From the NCBI GenBank assembly GCA_030248195.1, contig JASAND010022100.1, forward strand, positions 36,592 through 100,591: a stretch of DNA of 64,000 nt, read 5' to 3'. Shown piece by piece: positions 21,315 through 34,900 of this stretch. Position 1 is the first letter of the stretch, and each line of letters starts with the position of its first letter. Below the pieces are notes generated by a model. That model was not told the DNA's origin and made no database searches. It worked only from the letters and a program-made list of their open reading frames with translations. The translations under genes were made by a program, and so were the position numbers. Origin of the DNA: Trissonchulus latispiculum. Taxonomy: Eukaryota > Nematoda > Enoplea > Enoplida > Ironidae.

Positions 21315-23179
21315 TTAAACTACAGTAAATTTCTTCAGGCCGTTTAAATTATACTCATCATCACCCCAAAGGTCCTGGCGTTGCTAAAACAAGGTTAACA
21401 TAAAGCTAATATGATTAAAACATTAACAGAAACAGCTTATTAAAATTAATTTCAGATATCACAGCTTTCAATAAGTAAAAGTGAAACATGTTGCAATAAA
21501 AATTAAAGAACTCAAGATTTTGTTTGCAGTTTTGATTTCATTCTGCTGCTGTGCTATACTGCAAGCTCTGCTAGTTGTTTATCTGTGCAGCATTGCTAAA
21601 ATCAGCAGTGCTTAATGCTTAAAAGTTTGGGTTTTGCAAGACCATACCGTACTTCTAAACAGTATCTTTTCTCGCAATCGTCGAGCGACATCAGGGTTCA
21701 CCGGGGTGTAATCTGAAACAAATTAGTATAAATAAGTTCCTATGTGCATACATATGTCGTGAGTTAAAGTGTTTTATAAAACTATGTGTTCGCAAAAAAT
21801 TTTGCGTAAAGCTGTGATCACGAAGAGCTGTTGCGTAAAAACTAGGCTTAAGCAAGGAAATTTGTGCAGTCGTGTTAAATTAAAATTCTGCTATAGAAAC
21901 GTTTTGAGAAATTACTGATCTTTCCTTTTAAGTATATTAGAACATAGTTTCAGTCCCTTTGTACTTGCAATTTAAATCAGTTACTGTTTAGTCTTTAGCT
22001 AATAGAGTTTACTTTACAGTTTACACCAAACTTGAAATATATCCGCTCTGCCTTATTTTTGTTTGTTGATTTTGCAAACTTCGTACTACTTCGTCTAAGC
22101 GATAAACGGATATCCGGCATTTTTAAACCGGATATTATCCAAACATAAAATTATCCGCATAGCCGTATATACAATGCCCATCCCTGATTCAAATTGCATG
22201 AACAACCTGCTAGAAATTAATGTCTGACACAAAAATGTGTGTACAAAATCTGTAAGGCCTCCGATTTTTTTCGTTTTTGTGTCAATCGATGCGTCTTCGG
22301 ACGGGAAAATTTTTCCGAAAGAATGAGCTGAATAGCTTGAACGGTCCGAACAAATTCCCCGAAAAACCGATATTTTAAAATTTTTGAAATTTTAAAAAAA
22401 TTTAAATTTTATAAAAATGTTTGTCTCGCTGCAAGGATTCCGAAAATATATGGTTTTATGGAGTTACGACGTATATTGAGTTCACTGGAGGCCTTACAGA
22501 TTTTGTACACACATTTTTGTGTGAGACTTTAGTTCTAATGCACTCTATAGAAAACGCGCATCTGTTAAATATTAGCAACCCAGAAAGGTTGAAATTAGTG
22601 TAAAATAAACTAATCTCAACATCCGGGGACGTGACGCAGGTGGTAAAGCGTTCTACTCTTAATCCAAAACTCAGCGGTTCGATCCCCGCCCTGGACACTT
22701 TTCTTCACATCTTGCAAGCCTGATTTCAACCTTTCTTTCACAGAGCAATTTCTCAAAACCTAAAAACTAATTTTTGACACTATTACGCACATACTTTTGG
22801 CTAACCCTAGTTTTACGCCAGTTCTAACATCTATAATATCTAACATCAAACTTATCAAGCTCAACTACATAAGCATAAAGCAACTTCAGGCTATAAGCAA
22901 ATACAAACCAACTTCTCAGCTCATCACTAAAGCACACACCATATTATCATGATTTCTGAATGCTATTTTAACAGGAAGGAAGACTTAGCTCAAGACATGT
23001 TCATTGTTCATGCTTTAAGTGAAAGTGAATTAGACATTATGGAAAAATTGTAAATAAACTTCCTTATGCCATACTTCGCCCCCATCCTTGCCAGCTCGAT
23101 TGCTGGCCGCGTTGAGCCTCAGGTCCACCCCGGCCCATCCATGCAGCGGCGGCTCCACTTGGTCCTGGTCTACCTGGTG
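21315..23179 (-). CDS. Gene B (3' part): collagen-like Gly/Pro-rich protein, three exons
   Basis: Minus-strand exons 23179-23075 (105 bp), 21712-21648 (65 bp) and 21383-21315 (terminal, TAA). Acceptors: TTTATAG, TTGTTTCAG, CTTGTTTTAG; donors: GTATGG at both internal exons. Phases agree (1 to 1, then 0 to 0). The first exon encodes PGRPGPSGAAAAWMGRGGP followed by a Gln/Arg/Gly/Trp-rich part. The second encodes YTPVNPDVARRLREKILF, and the third QRQDLWGDDEYNLNGLKKF plus TVV. An AATAAA follows 12 bp after the stop. No start codon or signal-peptide exon was found upstream; a TTAA-element cluster begins at 23.9 kb and may separate it. The first exon is only loosely Gly-X-Y, so 'collagen-like' describes composition, not a proven triple helix. 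Function unknown. Confidence 0.5.
22222..22527. mobile_element. 306-bp foldback MITE in a gene B intron
   Basis: About 43 bp at the left end (starting GTCTGACACAAAAATG) are repeated inverted at the right end (CATTTTTGTGTGAGAC), continuing through TGTGTACAAAATCTGTAAGG. The internal part is AT-rich. Confidence 0.8.
22621..22696 (+). tRNA. tRNA-Lys(CTT)-like pseudogene or SINE head
   Basis: 76 nt long with an A-box-like TGACGCAGGTGGTAAAG, an anticodon loop CTCTTAA (CTT), and a perfect B box GGTTCGATCCC. The acceptor stem ATCCGGG/CCTGGAC pairs at about six of seven positions. The anticodon and T stems carry mismatches, and the T loop appears one base too long, so it is probably not a functional tRNA. 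It lies within intronic sequence of gene B on the opposite strand. Confidence 0.5.
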
Positions 23180-23893
23180 CTATAAAGTAAATATACACGT
23201 ATATTATATTATATTATATATATTATATTATATACATACATGTATATGCTATAAACGTCCTCTGTCACGTCAAGTAGCACATCACACTCATGCATAAAAT
23301 GCAGCAAAAGGAAGTTTCTTATTTTGTATTGTCCCTGAAGAATGCCGTGATATCGATTTTTATTGGAAACGCAACAGTGCAATTTTCACAGCACAGAAGT
23401 TAGTTATTTAGCTTGTTCGGGTGATGTCTTATTTCTTAGAAAACGATAATGTCAACTCTAATTAAAAACAGCTCCAGCACATTTCTTTTTCGCCTTCCAC
23501 ATTGTAACAATCACACACTTTCAACCTTGCGAAAAGACTCCGTTAATTATGAGGACAATTATTCAGTATCAGCTGGAAGTCCTACCAAGCAGCCAAAAAG
23601 CAATAATTCTCAACTAAGCGTACTCTGTCCTAAACTGTGTAATACAAACTGGAGTGAGTCGCACCGTAAAAAGAATAGTAGAGCATGTGATTCAACTGAA
23701 ACGTAGGGATCTGGTTCATTAACATAATTATCCTTTAAAAAGGAAAATACAGCAGTAGAGCAAAAGGTTGCGACGAAGCACTGCAGCTTGGGTGAAACTA
23801 ATAGGAAACAGTACAAAAAATCGACTCTCCAGTTCTTTCTTAATATAATCAAGATGCCATCCGTGCTAAAACTGCATAATTCAGTAATTCAGC
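23180..23893. other. Upstream of gene B exon; simple repeat, no start exon found
   Basis: 23,195-23,245 is an ATATT-type repeat. Short open frames exist on both strands, but none combines an ATG, a signal peptide and a phase-1 donor. Confidence 0.35.
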
Positions 23894-25443
23894 TTAAGGG
23901 GGGCGACTAAACTTTTGCCCCGACTTTGTCCGATTGGCCTACTTTTTGGCGAAGTTATAGAGCATTGGTGTGGTCAAGAAAATACATGGTCGGTGGTTCT
24001 TAGCTGCCTTCCAGCCATGCGCAGCCGTCGGGTTTATGTGCCCGACCCCCCCCCCTTTTTCACAACTACCAACATTATTAATTAAAAATTTCTGCTGGCT
24101 GCAACACACTAGCTCCAAAGTTGCCATTTGCCAATATGATTTGGCACATGTGCCCCTATCTGCAGAAAAATACTAGACGCCTCTATCTTAACTGCATCTA
24201 AGGGAATTACTCTTCAAATTTGAAGTTTCGTCAAAAATCTTAAAATTTTTGGCTAACGAAAGGAATATTTTATTACTGGTGCGAGCTATAAGGCTGTAAT
24301 TTGGCATAAAAGGAGGCACTATAGGAGTCCTCATTTGTGCCAAATGGCAAGAAATTCTGCAGAGTGAAAAAATTTTTATGCCAGCTTTAATCTTCAAAAA
24401 TTGCTAAAATCGCCTTTTTTGCGCAATGGTACCCCAGAAATCGAAAAATTCAAATTTTTCGAAATTAAAATTTTTTGAAATATTTGAACTCAGCGTGGTC
24501 GAAAACACACCTACAAACGATTTCAGATCGATTAGTCAAGGTTTGAGACTTCTATGGCTGCAGAAAGCCTCTACACAGGATCCGACAGACTGAAAATGGC
24601 GGTTTCGGCAATTTTTGAAGATTAAAGTTAACTTAAAAATTTTTTCACGCGGTAAAATTTCTTGCCATTTGGCACAAATGGGTACTCCTACAGGGTCTCC
24701 TTTTATGCCAAATTACAGCCTTATAGCTCGCACCAGTAATAAAATATTAGTTTCGTTAGACAAAAATTTTTAAATTTTTGCCGAAACTTCAACTTTGAAG
24801 AGTAGTTCCCTTACTTGCAAATAAGACACAGACTTCTAGTATCTTTCTGCGGATAGGAGCACATGTGCCAAATCACATTGGTGAATGGCAACCTTGCAGC
24901 TTGGGGTTTGCAGCCAGCAGAAATTTTTAATTAATTACAGAGATAACCAGGATCAATTGGTATCGTTCGAAATGTCTTTTTATAAGCTGTGATTTGTAGG
25001 AAGTAGAATTTTTAATTACGGCTTACAGCTTTCAGAATATTTCTTCAAACTTGCTGACTCCCAATTTTAACATTGCAAAACAGTTACATTTGGCTGTTCG
25101 CAAACTTAAAAAATTAATTAAAAATTTTTGAAGGCCTAAATTAAAATTCTGCTTCCTACAAATCACCCTTCGAGATCGTATATAGGATATAGGATGGACG
25201 TTGAAGTGCTCCATTTTGTTGTTGGCGAGATTTCTCTGGCGCACGGAAAAAATCACCACTTTTTCCGTTTCCTATGTTTAGCACATACTGACATCAACTT
25301 TGAGGTGAAATTACTCGCTAACCGTAAGAGATCCGACCTGCATTTCAAAAACTCGTTAAAATATACCAATCGGACAACAAAATATGTGAAAATGAGCAAA
25401 ATCGGAGATGGTCGAAAAATCGGCCAAAAATGCCCCCCCCTTT
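23894..25443. mobile_element. Degenerate TTAA/poly-G foldback cluster
   Basis: It begins TTAAGGGGGG with GCCCCGACTTTGTCCGATTG, identical to the left arm of the 29.15-kb element. It contains inverted GGTAATTTGGCATAAAAGGA-type blocks and ends in ATCGGCCAAAAATGCCCCCC, which matches the right end of the 47.8-49.0-kb element. It is probably two related elements fused or overlapping. Confidence 0.6.
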
Positions 25444-25990
25444 TAGCAATTTTGGAATTCTAATGTAGCCTGTCTTGGTGGATACAATTGTCGATTTTGA
25501 ACGAAGATTATTCTAGAATTTCTTTGTATTTGTTATTGTTGTTGTAGATCTCCTTTCCTCCTATATATCTGCTGTTAACCATGACGCTTTCTTACCAGTT
25601 GGCTGGCTGGCTAGTTTGTTGTCGGTAGGTTTTTTCTTTATATACACATATTACGTAGTTTGGTGTTTTTATCAAACGTTACTTTGCCGGTTTTGCTCAG
25701 GAAAACCTGATTCTTAATGTGAACTATTACACGCGCATGTTGCGGATTCTTGCCCGTTTTTAGGGTTAGTGTACAAGTTTTCAGAATAGTTCACAACTGT
25801 CCCCCGGCCCGCGTCCAGGATTTTGAAAAGAGGGGGGGGTTAATGTTACAATATTCAACGAGGGGGGAGATAAGGGGCGGAGTATTGATTGATTGATAGT
25901 ATTTTGCAGTTCGACTTGGATGAATATTTCTGTTCTATGGTTTTTGTTGTAGCATGGTTTTCCCCTCCCTCCCTTCCTATTTCACTCTTC
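25444..25990. other. Upstream region of gene C
   Basis: Contains a short G-rich element end (GGCCCGCGTCCAGGATTTTG, 25,806-25,830, related to one at about 31,070). A 25,580-25,615 segment shares the CAGTTGGCTGGCTG and TTTGTTGTCGGTA words of the gene C first exon and may be a decayed duplicate. Confidence 0.35.
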
Positions 25991-28900
25991 ATGGAGCGTG
26001 GCACACTCAGTTGGCTGGCTGCTTATGGTGCCCTATTGATAATATTTGTTGTCGGTATGCTAGTTTGCGACTTTTTTTGCATATTTTTTACAAAATCTTG
26101 CTTTGATATTATTTTATCTTGTGGAAGCCTGCCAACATCATTGTGCTGAAAATTACTACAATACTGGCATTTATTTAGGGTTTTGAAAGTGAGGCGTGCT
26201 TCCCCCCACCCCATGGAGGGAAAATTGGGGGAAGCGAGCCCAAGGTATAAATATGCCTAAATTTTCATTAAAAATTAATCAGCGTTTTTAAGGTAAAAAC
26301 GCAAAAAATAGCTGTCTTTAAGCTTAAAATGAACTTCCAAATCCAGTCCAAAAATTAAATAAAAAATGAGAAAATTTTTGAATATTTGTCCTCAAAAACA
26401 TGCCAGAAAGTGGGGCCCCCCACCCCAACCCCCACAAAAAAATGCCAGGAATATTTTCTTTTTCTCTTAGCTTTCCTGTTATTTAAGAGGTGTCCACTAT
26501 TTTAAGTCGCCTACGTAATTGCTTTTGTCCCATCTTTATTCTCAAAAACTGCCTCCCCTTTAGAGTGAGCCTTTTTAGTACGCAGGAGTAGGGAGACCTC
26601 TATCATTGGCGAGGGAAATTCGCTGAGCCTTCCGCCATCGCTTTTAGCCAGTATATAAGCCAGGAAGGAATCGATCGAATTAGACAGAGCGGACCTCCTA
26701 TGTTGTCTGGCCTCATACTTGCCATGGTTCTTTGGCTCAAAATGGCTCCGTTTCCTTCCAGTAGTAATGAAGGAAGTATGTAATAGTTTATGCGATGTCA
26801 AAATAAAGAACGACGAAGCCATAATGCGGAATAGGCAATCACCAATAACTACAATGCAAACTTTGCACTGCACTTTCCTGGTCGACTTTTCAAACATTTT
26901 GTTGTTGGGGCTCTACTGACTTCACTGGTGTTTGAGTATTCAGTCCGTATACAGTACACTAACAGTATATATACTGCAGTACACACGTTATACTTATACG
27001 TGTATGTACGTATATATCCAGCTATGGACTACCATGCTACCACGAGTACATATTAACTAAGACAGTGGGACACTCTGTTTAGGCTTGCGACATGATCTGC
27101 ACGATAACGGTTGACCCACCCACCACTAGTGATGTGTCAGGCACTGATACTGTTTTGGAAGGAGACCTGAAACTGAAATTATTTTAGGCCGCCGATTGAA
27201 ACTAGTTTCAGTCTCGTCTCAAAACATGGAGGTTGGAAGGTTTTAAGCCGTCATTTCGTTAATATTTTGCAGTGCTGGCCATGTGATTTCTGAATGCTAT
27301 AAACGGTACTTATCTGAATGAACTGAAACTAATAGTCCGCCTTAAACTAAAACTGAAATTGAAACTATTTTGCGTTCCCGACTGACACTGAAAATAACAT
27401 CGGTTACTGAAAAAACAACACGACCGGTGGGTCGATCTCGAAGTACACAAAGCTTCGACTCTAGCCAACCCAGCTATCTATCCTTAACTGGTCGGTAAAT
27501 CCCACTACGGTGGGAAGGTATCTGGAGTCTGCGTAGAAGTACTGGCCCTCTTTCCACGCATGCAGTCATTTGTTGAGGTGACACTCCTGGCCCTACGGCT
27601 GAGAATGCGGGTATGAGCAGCGGCACCCCATGTCCTGTGGCTAACCTTTACCTTTTTACCTACCTCCCACAAATTAGACCCATCACTTCAATGATACTTG
27701 CGCGCTATGCCTACGTTCTGCAACTATTCAGTTAGTCCAATGTGCGTCTGTTTGCGAACTTCAGCGTTCAAACATACGTAGCGTGCGAATTTCCTTGAAA
27801 TGGTATGATGGGTCTAATCTGTGGCAGGGGCAACCGTTATCGCGCAGATCATTTTCGCAAGCCTTAATAACTGAGAGCTTGACGCTTGTCACACTGTTAT
27901 TTATTATTACTCTTGATGCTGCAACATATCATGCTGCATTCTTCGATTAATGTAAAGTTCTCGTAGCACTTTTTAAATTTTTTGTTGGACACTTTTCTTA
28001 GTAATTAATATCAGTAACATAGATACATGCACTGTATGTTATGAATATTAACAACGTATGTACATTTATTTTAGGAGACCTTGTCTACCTTTTCTTCGTG
28101 GCTGTGTGGCCCATGTACATGGAGTCTCCCAAAGGTTGGTTTAGTATACTATTACTGTTTAAGGGGATGGGGGCGACTATGTAGAATAGGTGTGACCTGT
28201 ATTTTTTGTATCGGTTTCTGGCTTATCCCTTGGCAATTTTTTATGGGGGGGGGCTTCATGGGGGGGCCCCCCCCCCCACGATGGGGGGGGGCTCACCCAA
28301 AATTGGGGGGGGGATATTTTAGAAATTTTTTTCGAATTTTTGTGGGTTTTTTGCGTACTAACTGCTAAAAATCGCTAAAAAATGACTAATTTTAGGTGTT
28401 TTTTAAGCTAAAATAGCGAAAATTTAGTCAAAAATCCGGCGAAGCCGGAAAATTTTTTGAAAATTTAGGGTAAAAATGGTAAAATTTGGCAGTTTTTGGG
28501 GTTATGGGGGGGGGGGAGGTCGGGAGTTATGGGGGGGGGGCTTTTCATGGGGGGGCTCCTCGAATGGGGGGGGGGAGGTCGCCGAATGGGGGGCGGCCCC
28601 CCCCACCCCCCCCCACTAGGGATAAGCCAGGGTTTCGTTTTTTCATGAATATATGTGTATATACCATCATGGTATTACCATTTGCGTGACCAAAATACTT
28701 GGTCGTCGGTTTCTAGCTGACTCTTAATAGCTCTCCAGGCGCCCGAGGGCCGGTTTCACCCACCCCTGTCGTGACACTCAAGATACTTCAATTTTTTCTG
28801 TTTGCTTGTGAAAACATCAAACATATTGGAAAACATTTGTACATGTATACTTGGCATTTTGTTGTACAACCTTACTAGTTAGTTGAGAGCTTGTCAGGCT

Positions 28901-31900
28901 AAGCTTGAAGAATCGTCCAAAATTGGAAACATTTTTTTCTGTTGCATTCGAAATTTTTGCATTTTTCATGCATTGGTTAATGGTTATTAAGTTGAACACC
29001 AACTAAACCAACTGTGTGACCAGTACATTCTTGAGGCGTTTTTACAGCCTGCCTCTGCCACACGAAAAGAAAAAGCCGTATACAGTGGCTGAGCAACGAA
29101 ATATGTACATGCAAATGAATTAGTTCTGCCGATAGAACCGTTTTCCTAACTTAAGGGGGGATACTAACGGTTTGCCCCGACTTTGTCCGATTGGCCTACT
29201 TTTTGGCGAGGATATAGAGCATGGGTGTGGTCATAAAATATCGGGTACTGAGATCTTAGCTGCCTTCCAGCCACGTGCAGCCGTCGCGTTTATGTGACCG
29301 ACCCCCCCCCCCCTTTCACAACTACCAACATAATTAATTAAAAATTGCTGCTGGCTGCATGGCCCTAGCTTCAAGGTTGCCATTTTCCAATATGATTTGG
29401 CACATGGGCCCCTATCTGCAGAAAAATACTAGATGTCTGTATCTTATCTGCATCTGCATCTAAGGGAATTACTCTTCAAAGTTGAAGTTTCGGCAAAAAT
29501 TTAAAAAATTTTGGCTAACGAAAGGAAAATTTTATAAGGCTGTAATTTGGCGTATACAGAGGCCCTTTAGGAGTACTCATTTGTGCCAAATTACAAGAAA
29601 TTTTGTGCCTTTTTTGTGTCAACAGGAAAAATTTTCGTGTCAACTTTAATCTTCAAAAATTGCCAAAACGCCTTTTTTGGGCAATGGTACCCCAGAAATC
29701 GAAAAAGTCAAATTTTTTGAAATTAAAATTTTTTGAGATATTTGAACTCAGCGCGGTCGATAACACACCCCCAAAAGATTTCAGCTCGAAGTGAAGGTTT
29801 GTGACTTCTATGACTGCAGAAAGCCTCTACACAGGATCCGACGGACTGAAAATAGCGGTTTCGGCAATTTTTAAAAATTAAAGTTGACATAAAATTTTTT
29901 TACGCGGCAGAATTTCTTGCCATTTGGCACAAATGAGTACTCCTATAGGGCGTCCTTTTATGCCAAATTACAGCCTTTTAGCTCGCACCAGTAATAAAAT
30001 TTTCCTTTCGTTAGCCAAAATTTTTTAAATTTTTACCGAAACTTCAAATTTGAAGAGTAATCCCCTTAGATGCAGATAAGATTGATATACAGACGTCTAG
30101 TATTTTTCGCAGATAAGGGCATACGTGCCAAATCATATTGGCAAATAACAGTCTTGAAGCTTGGGCCGTCCGTAAAATTTTTTAATTAATTATATTGGTA
30201 ATTGTGAAAAAGGGTGGATCGGGCATATAAACGTGCCGGCTGCACATGGCTGGAAGGCAGCTAAGATACCCCATATTTTTGACCACACCCATGGTCTATA
30301 TCTTCGCCAAAAAGTGGGCCAATCGGCCAAAGTCGGGGCAAGTCGATTTTAGTAGCCCCCTCTTAAGGGGGGGGGGGGTCGCCGCCGCCGCGTACCAAAT
30401 TTTATAGTCCCAGATTTCGTAAATTTCGGATTATAGTATAACCCTATTTGTGTCCAAAAGCAAGACAAATTTTTAGAATCCAGGGTTGATCCAGTTATGA
30501 GATATTGCAGTTGAAGTCCCTACAATTTAGTATTTACTCCAGAACGTATACCCTCTCTGAGGGTATCCATTCCAAGTCGTGTACACGTTAGGATGACTAC
30601 GGACTCAGCCAACACATCAAATTAAAGCATTTACATACCGGGCTATTTATTGCTGTACAATTGACAATGATACGCCAAGTAGCTAGCAAGTAGGTAACGA
30701 TGCTTGAAAGATTTGAACAAGCTCATTCCGTCTGTTATTCGCTTCAAACTTTAACGCGTTCTAACTTTCTCATACTGCTTTGTAGAGCCTTGGTGCAAGA
30801 AGTTAAAATGTTCAGGACATCGAGAGCTTCTATGTATATTTGATATAAAATTTGGCTATAATTGGAAAATTTGAAAAATTGCTATTTTTGACTATATTCC
30901 TCCGTCGAACTGAGGCATGCATCCAAGGCCGCACACAGGGGGGGGGGGTTCTTGGAGTCTTGGCCCCCTTTTGGGGAGACAAAACGCAAAACTTTTGTCA
31001 TTTCCATTTTGAAAGGAAGATGTGTGCTAAGTTTCACTGCAATTGCTGGTGTTGAACTCTGGATGCATGCAGGCCCGCACCCAGGATTTTGAAAAAGGAG
31101 TCCAAGGTCAAATGCCAAGGGCAGGATCAAAATAGTACACTGGATATTTACTTTTTGTAAACAAATTTTTTTAGTTAGAAAATTTATTAAAATAGTTGCC
31201 TTTTGAAATAAATTGACACACCGAATTTGGTTGGAATATCCCGGGTTTCATTTGTCTTATGAAGTATTATATTCAAAATTTGAGAAAATGGGGCACTTTG
31301 GCAAATGGCAAATAGCAGCAGGGATTGTGCGTATGCATATTGAACCTCCTTTTGTGCACTGTGTTAATATTTGTACGCGAAACCTGTGCAGTGAATGGTT
31401 AGTTGAGGGCTTGACGAAACATTTCTTCGGTGGCATTTTTGTAAGTCAGAATTATGCAAAAACCGACTTCATCCAACCTTGAAAATTTGTAGGAAACTTC
31501 TTTGCTGACGCAACACCTCATACCGACATTAACACGCTATCTAGTCCAGATTAACATTGTGCAGCGCTCAAACTTTTGATCACCGCGAAATTTTTCTAAC
31601 TTTTCCGTTTTCATATGTTTAACGCATTGGAGATGGTCAAAAATCTCTCCTTAATATGGACTTTTAAACTAAAAGCATTTGAAGATGAACCCCAGCAATT
31701 CAGCGACCCTTTCAATTTAGCTTAAAAATAATTGGACATTGCTCTTAACGAGATTATATACTTCCAGAACGTTATCAAGAAAGGAAAAACCATGAAAGCT
31801 ATCTACTAGTTTGTGAATATGACGACAGTCTTTAAAAATTAGCCTTTTCTGGTTTTTGTCACTTCGAATTGGAATGGCGCAAAACTATTTTGCACATGCA

Positions 31901-34900
31901 ATACTCCTTCATATATGACACAACTTGGGAGGTCTATGCACCTATGGTGTCTATGTTTACACCAAATTATAGCTTCGGGGGTCTCATCATATTTTTTTTA
32001 ATCCAGCTTCCAAAATTTGCCAAACTTTGACTGTTCTTCAAATTCAAATTAGCGTAGCTCTCGAACCGTTCGGGTTACAGCAAAACTAGTGCCGTGTATT
32101 TATTGCCCTGTGTACATTTGTATTCTCTCATTGCTTTAAAGTGTAGATGTTTTCATTGAATTAATCGCCAGAAAAAACTTATGTATTCATATTGGATGTC
32201 ATGAAAAGTCAGTGGTTAGTCGCACCACCGGTTCCTGGGTGTCTGTCGAGTCAGCTAAGAATCGACACCAACACATTTTTGGCCGCGCACATGGTATGTG
32301 TTCTATTCACGTAGAAGGTGATGCCGATTCAAGAAATCTTCGGCATAAGTTTAACAGCTTCCCTTTGGTCTAGTTTGAATCGAGTCTTGTTTCGAGCATT
32401 ATAAGAAATTTTTGCAAATGGGGAGCGCATAATTATAGACTATGTATCTGGATTTACCTTAGTGAGTCCGGGGCGGTGGGGCGCCTCTCCCACTTTTTGG
32501 GTTTCCCCCCACCCGTTCTTATCACTTTGTGGAGCTTCCCCTCCTCACTATAAGGGTACTCAGAATATGCCAAATTTTAAGGATTTTCGATCAAAATTTT
32601 CAAAAATTTTCCGGATAATCTGGAATGTTTTGGCCTAAAATCGTCTATCTTTTAGCACTATTTAGCTTAGTTATAGCATTATACCTAGAAAACGGGCAAT
32701 TTTTCCGGTTTTTAGCACTTTTGGTCCACTTTATTCCCCCACTTTTGGTCGACTCTCCACAAGTAGGGAGTGTCCCTCACTTTTTGGTCTAGACAAAACA
32801 TAGCATGGAGATCCTTTTCGGACTTAAATACTTTATTACTTTATTTATATATTTATTTATCTACTTTATTTGTGATTTCTTTTGCAATTAGATTTCGAGT
32901 TCTCTCCCCTATGACTGAGTAGTGAGTAGCGTTTGTGAAATTCCTGGACATACGTACTGCATTAGTTCACCCCTTTTGTTCTTTCAAGTTTAGCTCGAAT
33001 GAAGAATGCGTAAATGGTGGAGGCTTTGAGTCTCGAAATGGAGATTGTTTTCTTGCACAACCAAATTTTTCAAACAAAACTTAGATTTGAGTTCAAATTA
33101 GACTTCAGTAATATGCTAAATTTGTTTTCAAAAATTGCATTGTTTTTGTTCCTGTTTTAGATCAGATGTCTGGATCCCTTCTCCTTAACATCATGGAAAA
33201 GGCTGGAGAAGAATATCACGATGGCCCCTTCTGTCGTGGCGTGGCTGGTTTTACTTTTGGGGCTGGCTGAAGTGTGACTGTGGCTGGACTTTTCTCCTTT
33301 TCTGTTGGCTATGGCTGGATCGGATTTCTATTTCCTTTTCTGCTGGTTATGGCTGGACCGGCTTTCTTTTTTTCTTCCTGTGGCTGACTTATTTTCCGAT
33401 TTTGGCTGGGTGAATTCCCTTCTGGGATTGCTATTGGCTGGACTTGAATTTCGTTTTTTGGCTGGACTTGGCTTCATGTTTTGGCTGCCTGTGGCTGGTT
33501 TTGATTTCCTTTTTTGGCTATTTCTTTACTATATATATTGTTTGTGTTCTGCTAGTGGATAACTATTCTATGATGATAATTAGTATTTTCTAACGTTTGT
33601 AATCTGTGTTATCCAATGTAATTTTTGTAATATAACTTACAGTGACCCTCGGCTCTTGCAAGTAGTTTTGAGTATAGAATAGCTAAATTTCGAAGCCTAA
33701 GTTGTATTAAAAATTTCGATGCTTATTTGATTTTTGTTTCCAGCTTTATTTGACCTCTACCAGTCTACTTGATTTAATCTACTTGGCTTTGAGATAGTGA
33801 TTTATCTTTTTGATGTGTTCATACACTGTGATTATGCATAATTTCGTATTATATTCTTGTAATGTGGCAACGTTCCTTGTGTATGCAGGTTTTTCTGTTT
33901 TTCTTGATTGTGTTTACGCAGTTTATGTGGCTTTCACTGTTGGATCAAGCTTTTGTGGGGGACACGTTATAGAGTTATACGGGTATCTTGGAGTGTTTTG
34001 GGGGTTGGGGTGGCTGGCTCTAGAAACGTGCATCGACTGGAATAAGGGTGCGTATGACGACTGGTTTACATACTTGTATCCATTCCACTTTTATTGCAGT
34101 TCCGTTTTGAAAATTTCATTAGCATTAATGAAAAATCAGAAAAATTCTTAAAAGCAGATTTGCTTGTAACCTTTGCAGGCTCAGGAAACACGCGACACAA
34201 GGCACCAGTTTGTGTGTATATTTCCGCTACCATTTGGCCCCTGTTCAAATCCTGAACTTTATTTAATAGCTATTAGACAAAACTTTGAATTTTCATTGCC
34301 CTTTGTTTTAATAATTAATTAAGAGCAATTTTTTCAACTATGTACCGAAATTTCGAGGCAGCGTTTTCGACAGTTACACGCTTACAGATATACATATTAT
34401 ATTGGCAGCTTTGAAGGTACCGGGTAGTAGCAGCAATGTTTATCTGGATTGGGTGGAGGGGTCACGTTAATGTTATGCTTAAACAAAGCTAACAACAGAA
34501 ATCTTGATGACAAATTACAGTGACACGTAGTTTTACAATTACAAGACAGGCATAAAATGTCAATGTGTAAACAGCAAAGGTAGCAATTTCATGTATATAT
34601 TTATTGAGTTTCAAAAGCCGTTGTGCTTTTACTATTTTTTCTTTTAAACGAAAACAACGTCGTAGTTCATAGCTAAATTTTATTATTGCATTCCCTGCGC
34701 GGTCCTTGATTTAATTTGCGGAAAATTCGAAAATTTACAGAAGACCAGAATTTAAATTTACAATTTTCGTAAGCCGTCTAGAGGCTTGCTGCCTTTTTGT
34801 GTTATATACTTTACCTTATGGATAATATTTTACAGCTTACTATATCTTTTAATTGTGCATTTAGACAACTGCTAAACTTTGCGGAAACTTTCAAGACAGC

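Noticed and set aside
33810..34151. Single-exon 113-codon membrane protein
   Set aside because: A 75-bp phase-1 exon with acceptor and donor lies inside and fits the neighbouring exon chain better; the remaining frame is not conserved with anything seen, though it cannot be excluded.
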